Of a stretch of 64,000 nt of DNA, positions 1-11,356 are shown piece by piece (within the stretch, counting starts at the first letter, position 1; each line of letters begins with the position of its first letter). Both the position numbers and the translations under genes were made by a program. Location: positions 1-64,000 of the forward strand of contig CBDBZN010000018.1 in assembly GCA_965213575.1 (NCBI GenBank), in the 5' to 3' direction. Below the pieces are notes generated by a model. It had not been told where the DNA came from and searched no databases. It saw only the letters and a program-made list of their open reading frames with translations. This stretch comes from JAUHXS01 sp965213575 (GTDB lineage Bacteria; Bacteroidota; Bacteroidia; Chitinophagales; JAUHXS01).

Positions 1-1352
1 GGCTGAGACTATTGCATTAGTTGTTCCCTCTGAAGAAGAGCTGATTGATAAGCCCTCTAAGTGAGTTTTTGAAGGAAATTATTGTATTAAAATCTCAAGA
101 TGATGATACAAAAAAAGCTTATTTAATCAATCATTGGACAAGGTTAGATTACTATTCCCGTTTCGTATTTACTAAACTCCTTACAGGTAATTTCAGGATA
201 GGTTTAAGTCAAAAATTAATGACTAAAGCGCTATCGAAAGTTACTCAAATCGATGAAGATATTTTAGCCTATCGATTAATGGGAAATTGGGATCCACAAA
301 CTATTTCATTTAAAGAATTAATTATAGAACCTAAAAAAGAGGATGCTTTTTCAAAGCCTTACCCGTTTTATTTAGCATATGCTATAGAAGGCCCGATAGA
401 AAGCCTAGGTGATATTTCAGAATGGATAGCAGAGCATAAATGGGATGGGATACGTGGCCAAATCATTATTAGAGATCATAAAATATATGTTTGGTCAGAG
501 GTGAAGAATTGGTCACAGACAAATATCCTGAATTTCAAGAATTAGCAGATACGGTACCGGATGGTACTGTGTTGGATGGAGAGATATTACCTTATGTAAA
601 AGATGAAATCGGTATTTTCAATCAATTACAAACTCGCATCGGCCGTAAAAATGTTTCTAAAAAATTACTATCAGACGTTCCGGTTATTTTCAAGGCATAT
701 GATATTTTAGAATATAAAGGAATAGATATCAGGCCTTATGCTTATGAAAAAAGAAGAGAGATATTAGAACAATTGGTAAGAGAATGGTCCTGCTTTATCT
801 TTACACCTTTCCGAAAAACTATCATTCAATAATTGGGATGAAGTAACTGAAGAAAGGAAAAAGTCCAGAGTATATAGAAGCGAAGGATTGATGCTTAAAA
901 GAAAAGATGCTCCTTACAAAGTAGGCAGGAAAAAAGGCGACTGGTGGAAATGGAAAATTGACCCATTAACTATTGACGGAGTACTCACCTATGCTATGCG
1001 AGGCCATGGCCGGCGTTCCAATCTATTTACAGATTATACATTTGGGCTGTGGCAAGAGAATGATAAAGGAGAAAAGGAATTGGTCACCTTTGCAAAGGCT
1101 TATTCCGGCTTGACCGATAAAGAATTTAACAAAGTAGATGCATTTATAAAACGCAACACGCTAGAAAGATTCGGGCCGGTAAGGAGCGTAGTGCCTCAAC
1201 TGGTATTTGAAATTGGTTTTGAAGGTATCGCACTCTCAAGTAGGCACAAAAGCGGTGTAGCATTGCGCTTCCCTCGTATATTGAGATGGCGGCACGATAA
1301 ACCTATTGAAGAAGCTAATACTTTAGAAGATTTAAAAGCATTGATTCCGTGA
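1..1352 (+). CDS. ATP-dependent DNA ligase, 3' part, three frame breaks
   Basis: This encodes most of an ATP-dependent DNA ligase of the kind found in the ligase-associated DNA damage response cluster. The reading frame is open to the left edge and begins with AETIALVVPSEEE, so the N-terminus lies outside the window. The adenylation motif KWDGIRGQ is present, with the nucleotide-binding lysine, and downstream come LDGEILPY, EGLMLKRKDAPY and the KKGDWWKWK segment typical of motifs III to V. The frame breaks near 57 (extra C), 498 (missing A) and 795 (extra T); correcting each single base restores one continuous ligase. The stop TGA at 1350-1352 overlaps the helicase start, so the two genes are translationally coupled. 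The breaks look like sequencing errors rather than decay. Family assignment is firm; the functional state is inferred. Confidence 0.88.
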
Positions 1353-3807
1353 CCCGAAAAGAAACACTCACCATAGCGGAAGATTGGTTTAAATCAAAAA
1401 AATGGGAGCCATTTACTTTTCAAAGACAAACTTGGAATGCTTTTTTACAAGGTAAAAGTGGTTTACTTAATGCCCCTACCGGCAGTGGTAAAACTTATGC
1501 TTTGATGATCCCGACGGTGTTAGATTATATAAAACGCAATCCTGCTTACTTGGAAAAACCGAGCAGCGGATTAAAATGTTTGTGGATCACTCCTTTGCGC
1601 TCTTTGTCGTCAGAGATTAAAATAGCTGCCGACCGATTTACTCATGATGTTGCTCCTCATTGGAAAACAGAAATAAGAACAGGCGATACCAGCCAAGCCG
1701 ATAAAGCGAAACAAAAGAAAGCTATGCCTGACCTGCTGATCACCACACCCGAAACATTTCACTTATTACTTGCTACCAAAGGGTATGAACAAAATATTTA
1801 AAAATATCAACGCTATTATCATCGATGAATGGCATGAATTACTCGGTACCAAAAGAGGAGTGCAAATCGAATTAGCTTTATCTAGAATAAGAGGATTAAG
1901 GCCACAAGTAAAAGTATGGAGTATATCAGCTACCATTGGAAATTTAGAACAAGCCATGGAAGTCTTATTAGGCTTGGATAGTGATCAAAAAGATAATTCG
2001 ATCATGATCAAAGCTAAGATCAATAAGAAAATAACTGTCGAAAGCATCATTCCTAAAAACATGTCAACGTTCCCATGGAGAGGACATTTGGGGTTACATT
2101 TATTAGATGAAATTATTCCCATTCTTCAAAAAAGTAACTCTACTCTCCTATTTACCAACACTCGTTCACAATGTGAAATTTGGTTTCAAAGAATCTTAGA
2201 GAAACATCCGGAGTTTGCCGGCATTTTAGCCATGCATCATGGCAGCATTGAAAAAAATACACGTTTATGGGTAGAAGATGCTATCAGAGATGGCAAATTA
2301 AAAGCCGTGGTATGTACTTCAAGCTTGGACTTAGGCGTAGATTTTACTCCTGTAGAAACTATCATTCAAATTGGTGGACCTAAAGGAGTTGCGCGTTTTT
2401 TACAAAGAGCCGGAAGAAGTGGGCATCAACCCGGCAAAACGAGTAAGATTTATTTTTTACCGACTCATGCTATTGAGTTAATTGAAGCCTCAGCCTTACG
2501 GCGAGCAGTGAAAGAGCAAGCAGTAGAAGACAGAATTCCGTATTTACAAAGTTTCGACGTACTAGTTCAATACCTCATCACGCTGGCTGTTTCTGATGGT
2601 TTTAAACCTTCTCAAATATTTAAAGAAGTAACTAAAACTTTTTGCTATCAAGCCCTTACGGCTGATCAATGGCAGTGGATCCTTAATTTCATTACGTATG
2701 GGAGTCAAACCCTAGAAAGCTTACGACGAGTTTAAACGAGTGGAAATAACTAATGAAGGCATTTTTAAAGTTACCAGTCGCAAAACAGCAATGCGGCACA
2801 GAATGCAAATAGGCACCATCGTTGGCGATGAGGTGCTACAGGTTAAGTTTTTAAAAGGAGGCTACATTGGGAACCATTGAAGAGTGGTTTGCTTCCAAAC
2901 TAAAACAGGGCGATGTGTTTACTTTTGCAGGGAGAACGCTTGAATTCTTTAAAATTTACCAAATGCAAGTATTGGTAAAAAATGCTCCTAATAAAAAAGG
3001 AAGAGTAGTAAGTTGGATGGGTGGCAGAATGAGTTTTTCGGCTCAAATGAGTGAATTATTACGAGAAGAGCTTTATAATTATCAGGTTTCTTCTAATAAA
3101 GAATTAAAATCATTAGATCATATTTTTACTCGCCAAAAACCGAGAATCGATCATTCCCGGAGCAGATGAATTCTTAATTGAAACCTTTAAAACCAGAGAG
3201 GGGTATCATGCTATTTTTTATCCTTTTGAAGGGAGATTTGTACATGAAGCATTGAGCAGCTTATTGGCTTATAGAATTAGCTTATTAAAGCCTATTACTT
3301 TTTCTATCGCATTTAATGATTATGGATTTGAACTGCTTTCTGATCAAATAATTGATATTGAATCAATCATTGACAATAACTTTTTTACTGCGGATCATTT
3401 ACTAGAAGACTTACAAAAAAGCCTTAATGCTACTGAGATGGCAAGACGCAAGTTTAGAGATATAGCAGTAATTTCAGGTTTGGTTTTTAGAGGATTTCCG
3501 TGGGCTCAACAAAAAAGCAGGCATCTACAATCGAGCTCCCAATTGCTATTTGATGTATTTTTAGAGTATGAACCGGATAACCTTTTAATGCTGCAAGCTT
3601 TTAGGGAAACTTTTGAACATCAATTGGAAGAAGGCAGGTTGAGAAAAGCACTCGAAACGAATTAATCAACAGACAATTATTTGGAAACAATGTGAGAAGC
3701 CTACCCCATTTTCTTTCCCTATCATTACTGACCGCTTACGCGAAAAACTTTCGAGTGAAAAATTAGCGGACCGAATTAAAAAGATGACTTTATCTTTAGA
3801 AGATTAA
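1349..3807 (+). CDS. Ligase-associated DEXH-box DNA helicase, frame breaks
   Basis: This is a superfamily 2 DNA helicase of the ligase-associated DEXH-box family (Lhr-like). Walker A is NAPTGSGKT, the DEXH box is IIDEWHELLG, motif III is SISATIGN, and motif VI is FLQRAGRSGHQPG. Later come MRHRMQIGTIV, LKGGYIGTIEEWF and VSWMGGRMSFS, all characteristic of this family. Single extra bases near 1791, 2717, 3145 and 3656 split it into pieces; with these corrected the protein is about 820 residues, the usual size. It starts at a GTG that overlaps the ligase stop (GTGA) and ends with a TAA sharing one base with the ATG of the phosphoesterase gene. The order ligase, helicase, phosphoesterase is the known DNA-repair cluster. 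The role in repair is inferred from family and context. Confidence 0.88.
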
Positions 3808-4455
3808 TGACGGAAAAAATTACGATTCAAGGACAGACATTTTATTTACATCCCGACAAAGCGATGTATTGGCAAGAAAAAGATATGTTGTTGATCGCTG
3901 ACCTACATTTAGGGAAAGTTACTCACTTCAGAAAACATGGTACTGCTATCCCCAACAAAGCTTTTCTGACTAATTTCAAGATATTAACTGATTTAGTCAA
4001 CCAATTTAAACCTCGTATTATATGTGTATTAGGAGACCTCTTTCACAGTGATTTTAATCAAGAATGGGAGTTTTTCAGCGAATGGATTACACAAACTAAT
4101 TTATCTATAATTTTAAGTTGCCGGTAATCATGACATTTTACACGATTTTAGATATTCAGCACTAAATATTGAAGTCAAAAAATCTTGGCAAATCGACGAT
4201 TTTGTATTGACACACCACCCTATTGAAACAACAGAACCTTATAACATCTGTGGCCACATCCACCCGGCAGTACGACTACAAGGGGTAGGAAAACAATACC
4301 TGACACTGCCTTGTTTCTTGCTTAAGCCTCAACAACTCATTATGCCCTCTTTCGGGGTATTCACAGGAACTTACGTTTTAAAACCAATGGAAGGCGACCA
4401 AATATTTGTTGTGGGTGATGGTAATGTTGTTGGATTGGATTTACAAGGCGAGTAA
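3807..4455 (+). CDS. pdeM: Ligase-associated metallophosphoesterase (PdeM-like), frame break
   Basis: This calcineurin-like phosphoesterase belongs to the ligase-associated DNA damage response endonuclease PdeM family. Metal-binding motifs appear in order: DLHLGKVTHF, GDLFHSDFN, GNHD and GHIHP. The GNHD motif appears only after removing one extra A near 4115, where the raw frame stops. The corrected length is about 215 residues, usual for the family. The ATG overlaps the last base of the helicase stop codon, indicating one operon. The partner exonuclease of this cluster is not visible and may lie left of the window. The protein is predicted to be a cytoplasmic nuclease acting with the helicase and ligase. 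Confidence 0.85.
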
Positions 4456-4846
4456 ATCCCCATGTATCCGATTATCTTTTTATCCATATAGGCAATCAAC
4501 AATGCTACGTCATTATCGTTAGCTTTTGGATTATTTAGATGTGCTAGCAGCCTGTGTTTTGTGGCTATAAGAAAACCATCAGTAAATTAATAAACTGATT
4601 TAAACAAAATGTATAGAAGAATTTATTTTTAATTAAAACAGAAGAATATAAAATTATTTAAGACTAATTTTAAAACTTGTAAACTAAATGAATAGATTTT
4701 ACTAATTAAATTTTAGAATGAGTCTGTAATCGGGCTATTAAGTTAGAATAAGTTTTAGTTTTAAAAGGCAATAAGTGGTTGTGGACGGTGAATCCCCTAA
4801 AAAGCCCACCAGATTAAGTATAGCCGTTGTATTATAATAAATACGC
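4456..4846. other. Intergenic gap, nothing recognised
   Basis: About 390 bases of very AT-rich sequence lie between the repair operon and the glycosyltransferase. I see no gene, no clear stem-loop terminator and no convincing RNA. A promoter for the downstream glycosyltransferase must lie here or further upstream, but I could not place it. Confidence 0.5.
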
Positions 4847-6033
4847 ATGGATATAGGAATGATATTAGATGGTAGTTTTCCTCCAGATCCAAGAGTAGAG
4901 AATGAAGCGACATCTCTAATTAAGGAAGGTCACACAGTATACCTATTTTGCATAGATTATACGGGTAAGAAAAAAAATATTGAAGTCATAAATGGAATAC
5001 AAATTTATAGAGTTAAGCTACCAAAGATTTTTATATTCTCTTTCAGCCCTTGCTTATACATTTCCAATCTACCATTTTTTTCTTTCGATAAGTATATATA
5101 AGTTCATCAAAAAATGCCAAATTGATAGACTACATATACACGATATCCAAGCTGCAAGAAGTATTTTTTGGATAAATAAGATTTTTAGGCTGCCTATTAT
5201 CCTTGATTTACATGAAAATAGGCCAGAAATTATGAAATATTATTATCACGTAAATACCCGCTTAGGAAAACTTCTAGTTAGACCTGCTATATGGAAGAAA
5301 TTTGAATTTAAATACATAAAAAAGGCAGATTATGTAATTACTGTCACAGAGGAAGCAGCTAATTACTATATACAAAATACATCTGAATTGCCGGATAAAT
5401 TCAGCATTGTGCCAAACACAATTCGCAAATCATTTTATATGGATTATATCGTAGACAACAAGATTATTTTAGACTTTAAAGATTCATTTACAATTTTATA
5501 TTTAGGAGATACGGGGACTTCGAAGAGGTTTACTTACTGTTTTAGAAGCTCTGAAATTTTTAATACCTTCAATTCCAAACATAAAAATATTAATCGTAGG
5601 CCAAAGCAGAGAGGATAATATCTTAAAAAATTATGTCATAGAAAATAACTACTCAGACTATGTAATATTTAAAGGATGGCAAAATTTTAATCTTTTTCAA
5701 TCCTATATTCTTGCTTCAGACATAGGCATATGTCCTCTCCACAAGAACTTACATCATGACACTACTTATGCAAATAAGATATTTCAATATATGGCTTTAG
5801 GCAAGCCAATTGTAGTTAGTGATTGTACAAGTCAAAAAAATTTGGTAGAAAAATATAAATGTGGCTTGATTTTTTCTGATAGGGATCCCCAAGATTTTGC
5901 TGATAAAATTATAACTATCAATAAAGACCAAAAATATTACAAGGAATTATCTGAAAATGCATTAAATGCAGTTAAAAATAATTTAAATTGGGAAATGACA
6001 AGTAAAAACTTATTAAGAATTTATAAGAAATGA
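4847..6033 (+). CDS. Glycosyltransferase (GT4-like), two frame breaks
   Basis: This is a GT-B fold glycosyltransferase, probably family GT4. The N-terminus MDIGMILDGSFPPDPRVENE is the typical nucleotide-sugar transferase opening with a PPDPRV motif. Further on are DLHENRPE, the linker ILYLGDTG, and the C-terminal donor-binding part FQYMALGKPIVVSD. Extra bases near 5028-5032 (T run) and 5519-5520 (TT) break the frame; correcting them gives about 395 residues, normal for the family. The stop overlaps the start of the following methyltransferase (ATGA), so the two are likely co-transcribed and act in the same surface-glycan pathway. The sugar and acceptor are unknown. Confidence 0.8.
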
Positions 6034-6577
6034 AAGAAATAGAACCTAATAGTGTTTACAGTAAAATTCACTTAAAAAGATTTCATAAAACTTTAGAATT
6101 TATGGCTGATCTAGATTTGAAACCTTTAAAAATACTAAATCTTGGCCCTAAGAATCCACTTTCAGACTTCTTAAAAAACAATGGATATGATATTACTGAC
6201 ACCAAGGAAAAGCAGGATTTAGACTTCGATTTTAAGATAGTCCAAGATCAACAATTTGATGTGGTAATTGGATTTGAGATATTAGAACATTTAGTATCTC
6301 CTTTCCCTTTACTTAATTCTATTTCTGCGAATAAACTAGTGCTCAGTGTTCCTTTATCTTTATGGTTTACAAAAGCATATTGGAATAAAGATGATCCGTA
6401 ATGATAGGCATTATCATGAATTTGAACCTAAACAATTACAAATGATACTCAATAAAGCAAATTGGAAAATAATAAAAGATCAGAAACATATCAGTCCCGC
6501 TAATAGCATTGGAATCAGACCTTTTCTCAAGAATGATTACCCCAAGACATTATTTTGTTTATTGTGAGAGAACTTAA
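6030..6577 (+). CDS. Class I SAM methyltransferase-like protein, two frame breaks
   Basis: This small methyltransferase-like protein overlaps the upstream glycosyltransferase by four bases. The motif-I-like segment is KILNLGPKNP, followed by the post-motif-II segment FDVVIGFEILEHL, common in methyltransferases acting near glycan genes. The frame breaks at an extra C near 6396; the continuation reads NDRHYHEFEPKQLQ, matching the usual RHYHEF region. A second extra C in the C run at 6540-6543 hides the natural end PRHYFVYCERT, which stops at 6577. The corrected length is about 180 residues. The substrate is unknown; a sugar or lipid carrier is plausible from context. Confidence 0.68.
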
Positions 6578-6633
6578 TAAACAACATAGGATGCAAAAAA
6601 CAACAAAACTAAAGCAAACAGTACAAAAACAAG

Positions 6634-6707
6634 TGACTCTGCAGGGATTCGAACCCCGAACCTCCGCATCCGTAGTGCGGTGCTCTATCCAGTTAAGCTA
6701 CAGAGCC
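6634..6707 (-). tRNA. tRNA-Arg (anticodon ACG)
   Basis: The reverse strand folds as a complete 74-base tRNA. The 7-bp acceptor stem starts GGCTCTG, the D-arm includes AGCTTAACTGGATAGAGCA, the anticodon stem CCGCA/TGCGG encloses loop CTACGGA with anticodon ACG, and the T-arm has GGTTCGAATCC. CCA is not encoded. The A34 is expected to be converted to inosine to read CGN codons. Confidence 0.95.
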
Positions 6708-7184
6708 AATCTTAAATTCATTTTTATTGATGAAACAGCTTATTCTATGATTTGCAAATATAAATATTTAACATGGGGAATGTTATCTTATAGCAAATAA
6801 ATAACAATAGAAAATACTGAATCATTGTACTGAGTAGTCACTATTATATCAGTGAGATGCATCGAGGTAGTTTTTAGCAATATTTATTATATACTTTTTT
6901 CTTGAAAAAAAAGCAGCAAAAATTCAAGGCTTATTTTTACTCGCAAATAATCTCAGAAATGCCTCCCGCAACAGCAGAAACTATCCCGATGAATCGGGAA
7001 TTCGAACAGCTGCTGTTTTCTATGCTTTGCAATTTCGAGATTGTAGTTGCTTGAAAAAAAGGCCGTTTCCCCACCCAGAGATTCAGAATTTAAAAAATTG
7101 TCTGCTTGCGAATGTGCCAAAGTAATTCATCCATTAAAAATGGATGGGATTTTATTAGGTGACAAAGATAAAAAATATAAATTT
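6708..7184. other. Intergenic gap with nested palindrome
   Basis: About 480 bases lie between the tRNA and the L-2-hydroxyglutarate oxidase gene. No gene of normal size is present. A short open frame of roughly 50 codons on the plus strand around 6895-7053 lacks a clear start and resembles no family I know. The notable part is the nested inverted repeat listed separately. Confidence 0.5.
6970..7017. repeat. Nested inverted repeat
   Basis: An outer pair AACAGCAG (6970-6977) and CTGCTGTT (7010-7017) encloses an inner perfect hairpin TCCCGAT-GA-ATCGGGA (6984-6999). The structure is REP-like and richer in GC than its surroundings. It has no T-run, so a simple terminator is unlikely. Confidence 0.55.
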
Positions 7185-8415
7185 TTAATTACTTAAATTA
7201 AAATGCTTTTCTGCCATATCTTTTACTTGCTCTCCAATGGCTAGGCAAGCAGTAGCGGCAGGACTAGGGGCATTTAACACGTGTATAGAATTATCTTTGA
7301 ATGCAATCTCAAAATCTTCTATCATATCTCCTTCCGGCCCTAATGCCATTGCCCTCACACCTGACCTGCCGGGTTTGATATCATCCATAGTCAAAGAAGG
7401 TATCAGTCGCTGAAGCCTGTTTAGAAAAAGTTTTTTAGAGAAAGCTCTTTTATATTCATCCATACCAAATTTCCAATGTTTAAAAAACAGGTTCCATGTA
7501 CCTTTATAGGAAAGTGCTTGAGAAGAGTCCCTCCAATCAAAATCTGTTTTGCCATATCCTTCTCTTTTAAAAGTAAAAACAGCATTAGGTCCACACTCTA
7601 CTCCGCCATTGATCATCCTGGTAAAATGAACGCCTAGAAAAGGGAATGCAGGATTTGGGACAGGATAGATCAAATTTTTCACTTTATGCATACCTTGGTC
7701 TGTCAGGTCATAGTAATCACCTCTAAAACCAACTATTTGCATATTTGTCTTTACACGATCTTTTTTAGCTAACCTATCAGAGAATAACCCTCCACAAAAT
7801 ATCATCTTTTTTGCTTTTAATTTCTCGGGTTGGCCTTTAGTTTTTACAATCGTCAAATTATCTTCTCTATGAAAATCTTCTACCTCGCAGTTAGTGTATA
7901 TATTACTTTCAGATTGAATATTCGTTACGAGCTCAGCAAGTTTATTCGTAGCAGCTATATAATCTATGATTACCGGTACAAGGAACCCATATTCCTGCTA
8001 TTCCAACACAATTCGGTTCTATCTCCTTAATTTTATTTGCATCGATTTTTTCTATTCCTTCAGTCTCGTTATCTAGCCCATTTTTAAATATCTTTTCTAA
8101 AAAGGGCAATTCAAATTCTTCTGTAGCTACTACAACCTTACCACACACATCATGAGGAATTTTATATTCTTGAGCGAATTTTACTAATTCCCTTCTACCT
8201 GTAACACAATTTTTCGCTTTATAAGAGCCGGGTTTATAATATAAACCTGAATGAATAACGCCTGAATTACGCCCGGTTTGATGTTTAGCAAGTAGATTTT
8301 CTTTTTCTAATACTGCAATTTTTAGATGTGGAAAGGATTTTTGGATCTTATATGCACTTGCTGCGCCTACTATTCCACCCCCTACTATTGCTATGTCATA
8401 TATTTTACCAGACAT
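7185..8415 (-). CDS. lhgO: L-2-hydroxyglutarate oxidase, frame break
   Basis: This FAD-dependent oxidoreductase oxidises L-2-hydroxyglutarate to 2-oxoglutarate (LhgO/YgaF family). The N-terminal FAD-binding motif is DIAIVGGGIVGAASA, followed by HQTGRNSGVIHSGLYY, which is highly typical of this family. The C-terminal part contains PGRSGVRAMA and HVLNAPSPAATACLAIGE. One extra base at 7970-7971 splits the gene; removing it joins VPVTGIIDYIAATNKLAELV into one protein of about 400 residues, the expected size. The gene stands alone on the minus strand. Predicted to be cytoplasmic or membrane-associated. Confidence 0.9.
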
Positions 8416-8428
8416 TATTTTAATATAT

Positions 8429-8457
8429 AAAAAAAGCCACCCTTAAAAGAGTGGCTT
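8429..8457 (-). terminator. Rho-independent terminator
   Basis: On the minus strand, arms AAGCCAC and GTGGCTT flank a short loop and are followed by a T-run. It lies between the secreted-protein gene at 8493-8927 and the oxidase gene, and would end transcription of the former. Confidence 0.8.
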
Positions 8458-8492
8458 AATATTTTAACAAGTATAAGTTTAATTAATTAAAC

Positions 8493-8927
8493 TTATTCTG
8501 ATAGTTCTTCTTTGAAACCAATTAATATAACGGCACAACCCGAACCTGCTCCTTCAGAAAGATTTGCTTGAATAATATATTTATCAGTTGCATTAAATGA
8601 AAACTGCCAGTCTTGAGGCATATCATGATCTAGGTTAGAAAATAATAAATTATATCGGGAATCATACACACTAAACTCCAAACTATCTGAATGTGGACCG
8701 GTACAAGCAACGATTTTATATTTATTACCTGCATAAAATGTTGTCTCAAACTCAGCGGTCTCTCCTTCTAAAAGTAAAGCTCTGTGAAACTGGCCATCAG
8801 ATTTAAAAGGTTTGAGGCTTGGAGCACATTTATTAGCCAACTCACCACATTGCGCTTTTGATAAACTAGGTACTAAGCTGAATCCTACTACTAAAAATAA
8901 CCCTATGATTAAAGCTTGTTTTTTCAT
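8493..8927 (-). CDS. Small secreted protein of unknown function
   Basis: This 144-residue protein has a clear Sec signal peptide (MKKQALIIGLFLVVGFSLVP, cleavage near SKAQ). The mature part has four cysteines (CGEL, CAPS, ACTG, GCAV) that could form disulfides, and a beta-rich pattern resembling small periplasmic or surface beta-sandwich proteins. A terminator follows directly. I do not recognise the family. The GSGCAVILIGFKEE ending carries no sorting domain. Confidence 0.7.
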   Translation of the reverse strand: MKKQALIIGLFLVVGFSLVPSLSKAQCGELANKCAPSLKPFKSDGQFHRALLLEGETAEFETTFYAGNKYKIVACTGPHSDSLEFSVYDSRYNLLFSNLDHDMPQDWQFSFNATDKYIIQANLSEGAGSGCAVILIGFKEELSE

Positions 8928-8999
8928 GTGTTTTTGTTTTATTTTTGACCGCTGTATAATTTTAAAACACAGCGTACCAGTTATTCATTTTTAATCTAA

Positions 9000-9935
9000 T
9001 TAGCTAACAATTGAATTCCTTATAGCCTCTATTTTTGTAGAGATTTCTTTTAACTGCTCATCAGTTACAGTCACAGTGCTTTTAGTTAAAACTTCAGTAG
9101 TATGATTTGCTTCGTCATCCTTAACATTTCCGTTAGGATTGTATTCGTAAGATATTTCAACTTTATCAAAAGTTGATTTAAGGTCTTTTAAAGAATTTGT
9201 TAAATTATTTATTTCATCGTCGTCAGAAAATTGTCCCAGAAGCGTCATTAATATACCTAAGGTGATTTTCTGCTCTCCTATTCTGGTAACAATATCTTTA
9301 TTATTTTCTTTTTTAATCATCTGTGTAGCTATATACAATCCTTCTACCCAACCACCTGCAAGGATTAATGCAGATGCTTTACTTCTTTTATGTTGTTGTA
9401 AATATTGATCAGATTCAAAAAATGCATTAGTAACAATATCTAAAAGCTTATCTTGATTGCCAAGATTTTCTTGAACTTCATCTAAAGTATTTCTTTCAAA
9501 AGCTCCGATAATACCCAAATCATCCGCTAAAGACTTTACTGTGTTTAAGTAAGTAATGGCATCTTGAGTTTGATCATAAATAGCTGCATAACCTAGATCT
9601 GCACCATATACTCCTACATTTAAGCTCTTTTTATAATTGTTTGTATAATTTGAAGCATTGCCAACTTTATTCAAAACTGAAGCATCATAATTAATGCCTG
9701 ATTTTTTAATTGTAGAAGCTATTTGAATAGGCGATGGAAGGCCATGTATCCCTTTCATTTTTTCATCATCCTCTTCCATACTCTCTCTATCAACCATTTC
9801 TTTATCTTGATCTTCATTTATTTTGTTGTTTTCATCTTGAGCATTTTCATTACAAGCTTGAAAAAACAAAGTAGAAGCAATGAAAACATTTGCTAATATA
9901 AATGATGAAAGAAACCTGATATTGAACTTTAACAT
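9000..9935 (-). CDS. Putative lipoprotein, unknown function
   Basis: This protein of about 310 residues has a lipoprotein signal peptide with lipobox LFFQAC, followed by a strongly acidic, disordered stretch (EDQDKEMVDRESMEEDDE). The helical remainder has no domain I recognise. It includes a tyrosine- and asparagine-rich part around VGVYGADLGYAAIYDQTQ and ends with a helical segment. I chose the ATG at 9935, because it directly precedes the positively charged signal-peptide start; another ATG six codons upstream (9953) is possible. It is probably anchored in a membrane facing the periplasm or surface. Confidence 0.7.
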   Translation of the reverse strand: MLKFNIRFLSSFILANVFIASTLFFQACNENAQDENNKINEDQDKEMVDRESMEEDDEKMKGIHGLPSPIQIASTIKKSGINYDASVLNKVGNASNYTNNYKKSLNVGVYGADLGYAAIYDQTQDAITYLNTVKSLADDLGIIGAFERNTLDEVQENLGNQDKLLDIVTNAFFESDQYLQQHKRSKASALILAGGWVEGLYIATQMIKKENNKDIVTRIGEQKITLGILMTLLGQFSDDDEINNLTNSLKDLKSTFDKVEISYEYNPNGNVKDDEANHTTEVLTKSTVTVTDEQLKEISTKIEAIRNSIVS

Positions 9936-10049
9936 GGTTTTAGTTTTAAACATTTAGTTTATGGATGAGGCGAAATTAAATAAAAGATATTTTATATCCC
10001 AAATTATTAAAGTTAATTTTTATCTAATTTTTATATAAATGGTATAATA

Positions 10050-11243
10050 CTATCTTGTAGTAAGTAATTCAATAACACTAATTTCGGGTAAGATGCCTAC
10101 TCTACCTGGATATCCGATAAAACCTAAGCCTCTATTAACATATAAATATTGACTTTTTTTACTATATAATCCTGCCCATTGTTTATACAAATATTGAACC
10201 GGGCTCCATTTGAAGCCCGGAATTTCTACACCAAACTGCATGCCATGAGTATGCCCGGAAAAGGTAACATCAATATTTTTATAATCTTGATTAACTTGTG
10301 CATCCCAATGAGATGGATCATGGGAAAGTAATAATTTTACATCTGCCTGTTCTGCGCCTTCATAAGCTTTGCTTAAATTCCCATAATTAATAAAGCGCTT
10401 ATGGGCACTCCAATTCTCCACTCCTATAACCGCTAATTGTATATTACTAATATTTATGATTTTGTTTTCGTTTAACAGCAATTGCCAACCGAGTTTTTTG
10501 TGTATCTGATACATCACTTGCATGTTTTGGGCTTTTGCAAATTCATTATCCCACTCTAAATAATCTCCGTAATCATGATTCCCTAACACAGAAAAAATAC
10601 CATACTTACTGCGGATCTTACTCAAGATCGGAAGGATTTGATAAGCTTCTGAGCTTTTATAGTTAACCAAGTCTCCGGTAAAAAAAATAATATCTGCATG
10701 TTCATTATTAATGAGTTCAACTGCCTTTTCAATGGGGGCTGTAAAAACAAAACTACCGGAATGGATGTCTGATATTTGAATTATTTTTAAGCCTTTAAAG
10801 GAAGTCGGAAGTTGCGGGAGTTTAATTGTAACTCGCTTGATCTTATAATTATATGCGTTTTTAACCATCCCATATATTAAGGTAGCTAAAGGAATACCGC
10901 CTGCGATCAGGGCTACTTTTGAAATAAATGTGGAACGAGAAATGAGTAGAGGTTTAGCCTCGGATTTATTACCAGATGATCTTGTTATGTTCCATTTAAC
11001 TAACCTAAACACATCCTCAATACATAACACCACAGCCGTTAAAAACTTGCAAAACTGAACTATAATAATAACAGCAAATACATATATTCTTATCAACTTT
11101 GGCCAATAAGGAAAGTCAATAAAAAAACTTGTTATAAAAAATACAATTCCTAAAATTGTAAAAGACCAGTAAATTATACTAAAAAATTTGACAATGGGGA
11201 GCTTTTTATTTTTTAATATGGTTTTAAATTGCTTGAAAAACAT
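10050..11243 (-). CDS. Membrane-anchored metallophosphoesterase
   Basis: This 397-residue calcineurin-like phosphoesterase has three to four N-terminal membrane segments (residues 15 to 145). The catalytic domain carries ISDIHSGSF, FTGDLVN, VLGNHDYGDY, LLLSHDPSHWD and SGHTHGMQFG, the full set of metal ligands. The layout resembles YkuE/YaeI-type enzymes, which act on phospholipid-like or pyrophosphate substrates, but the substrate here is unknown. It is a monocistronic minus-strand gene, divergent from the M1 peptidase gene. Confidence 0.85.
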   Translation of the reverse strand: MFFKQFKTILKNKKLPIVKFFSIIYWSFTILGIVFFITSFFIDFPYWPKLIRIYVFAVIIIVQFCKFLTAVVLCIEDVFRLVKWNITRSSGNKSEAKPLLISRSTFISKVALIAGGIPLATLIYGMVKNAYNYKIKRVTIKLPQLPTSFKGLKIIQISDIHSGSFVFTAPIEKAVELINNEHADIIFFTGDLVNYKSSEAYQILPILSKIRSKYGIFSVLGNHDYGDYLEWDNEFAKAQNMQVMYQIHKKLGWQLLLNENKIINISNIQLAVIGVENWSAHKRFINYGNLSKAYEGAEQADVKLLLSHDPSHWDAQVNQDYKNIDVTFSGHTHGMQFGVEIPGFKWSPVQYLYKQWAGLYSKKSQYLYVNRGLGFIGYPGRVGILPEISVIELLTTR

Positions 11244-11356
11244 ATAAATCTATCGCAAAGCTTAAAATAAACAGAATTTTAAAAAAAGTATATTTGCTGT
11301 GCATGAGGAGATTTGAAAAAATTGAAAGATTTAAGATTGGGAAAATTACAATTTAA

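Noticed and set aside
1..8415. A decaying genomic island, from the many broken genes
   Set aside because: All breaks are single-base changes in short runs, and the protein sequences are otherwise conserved, which fits sequence error better than decay.
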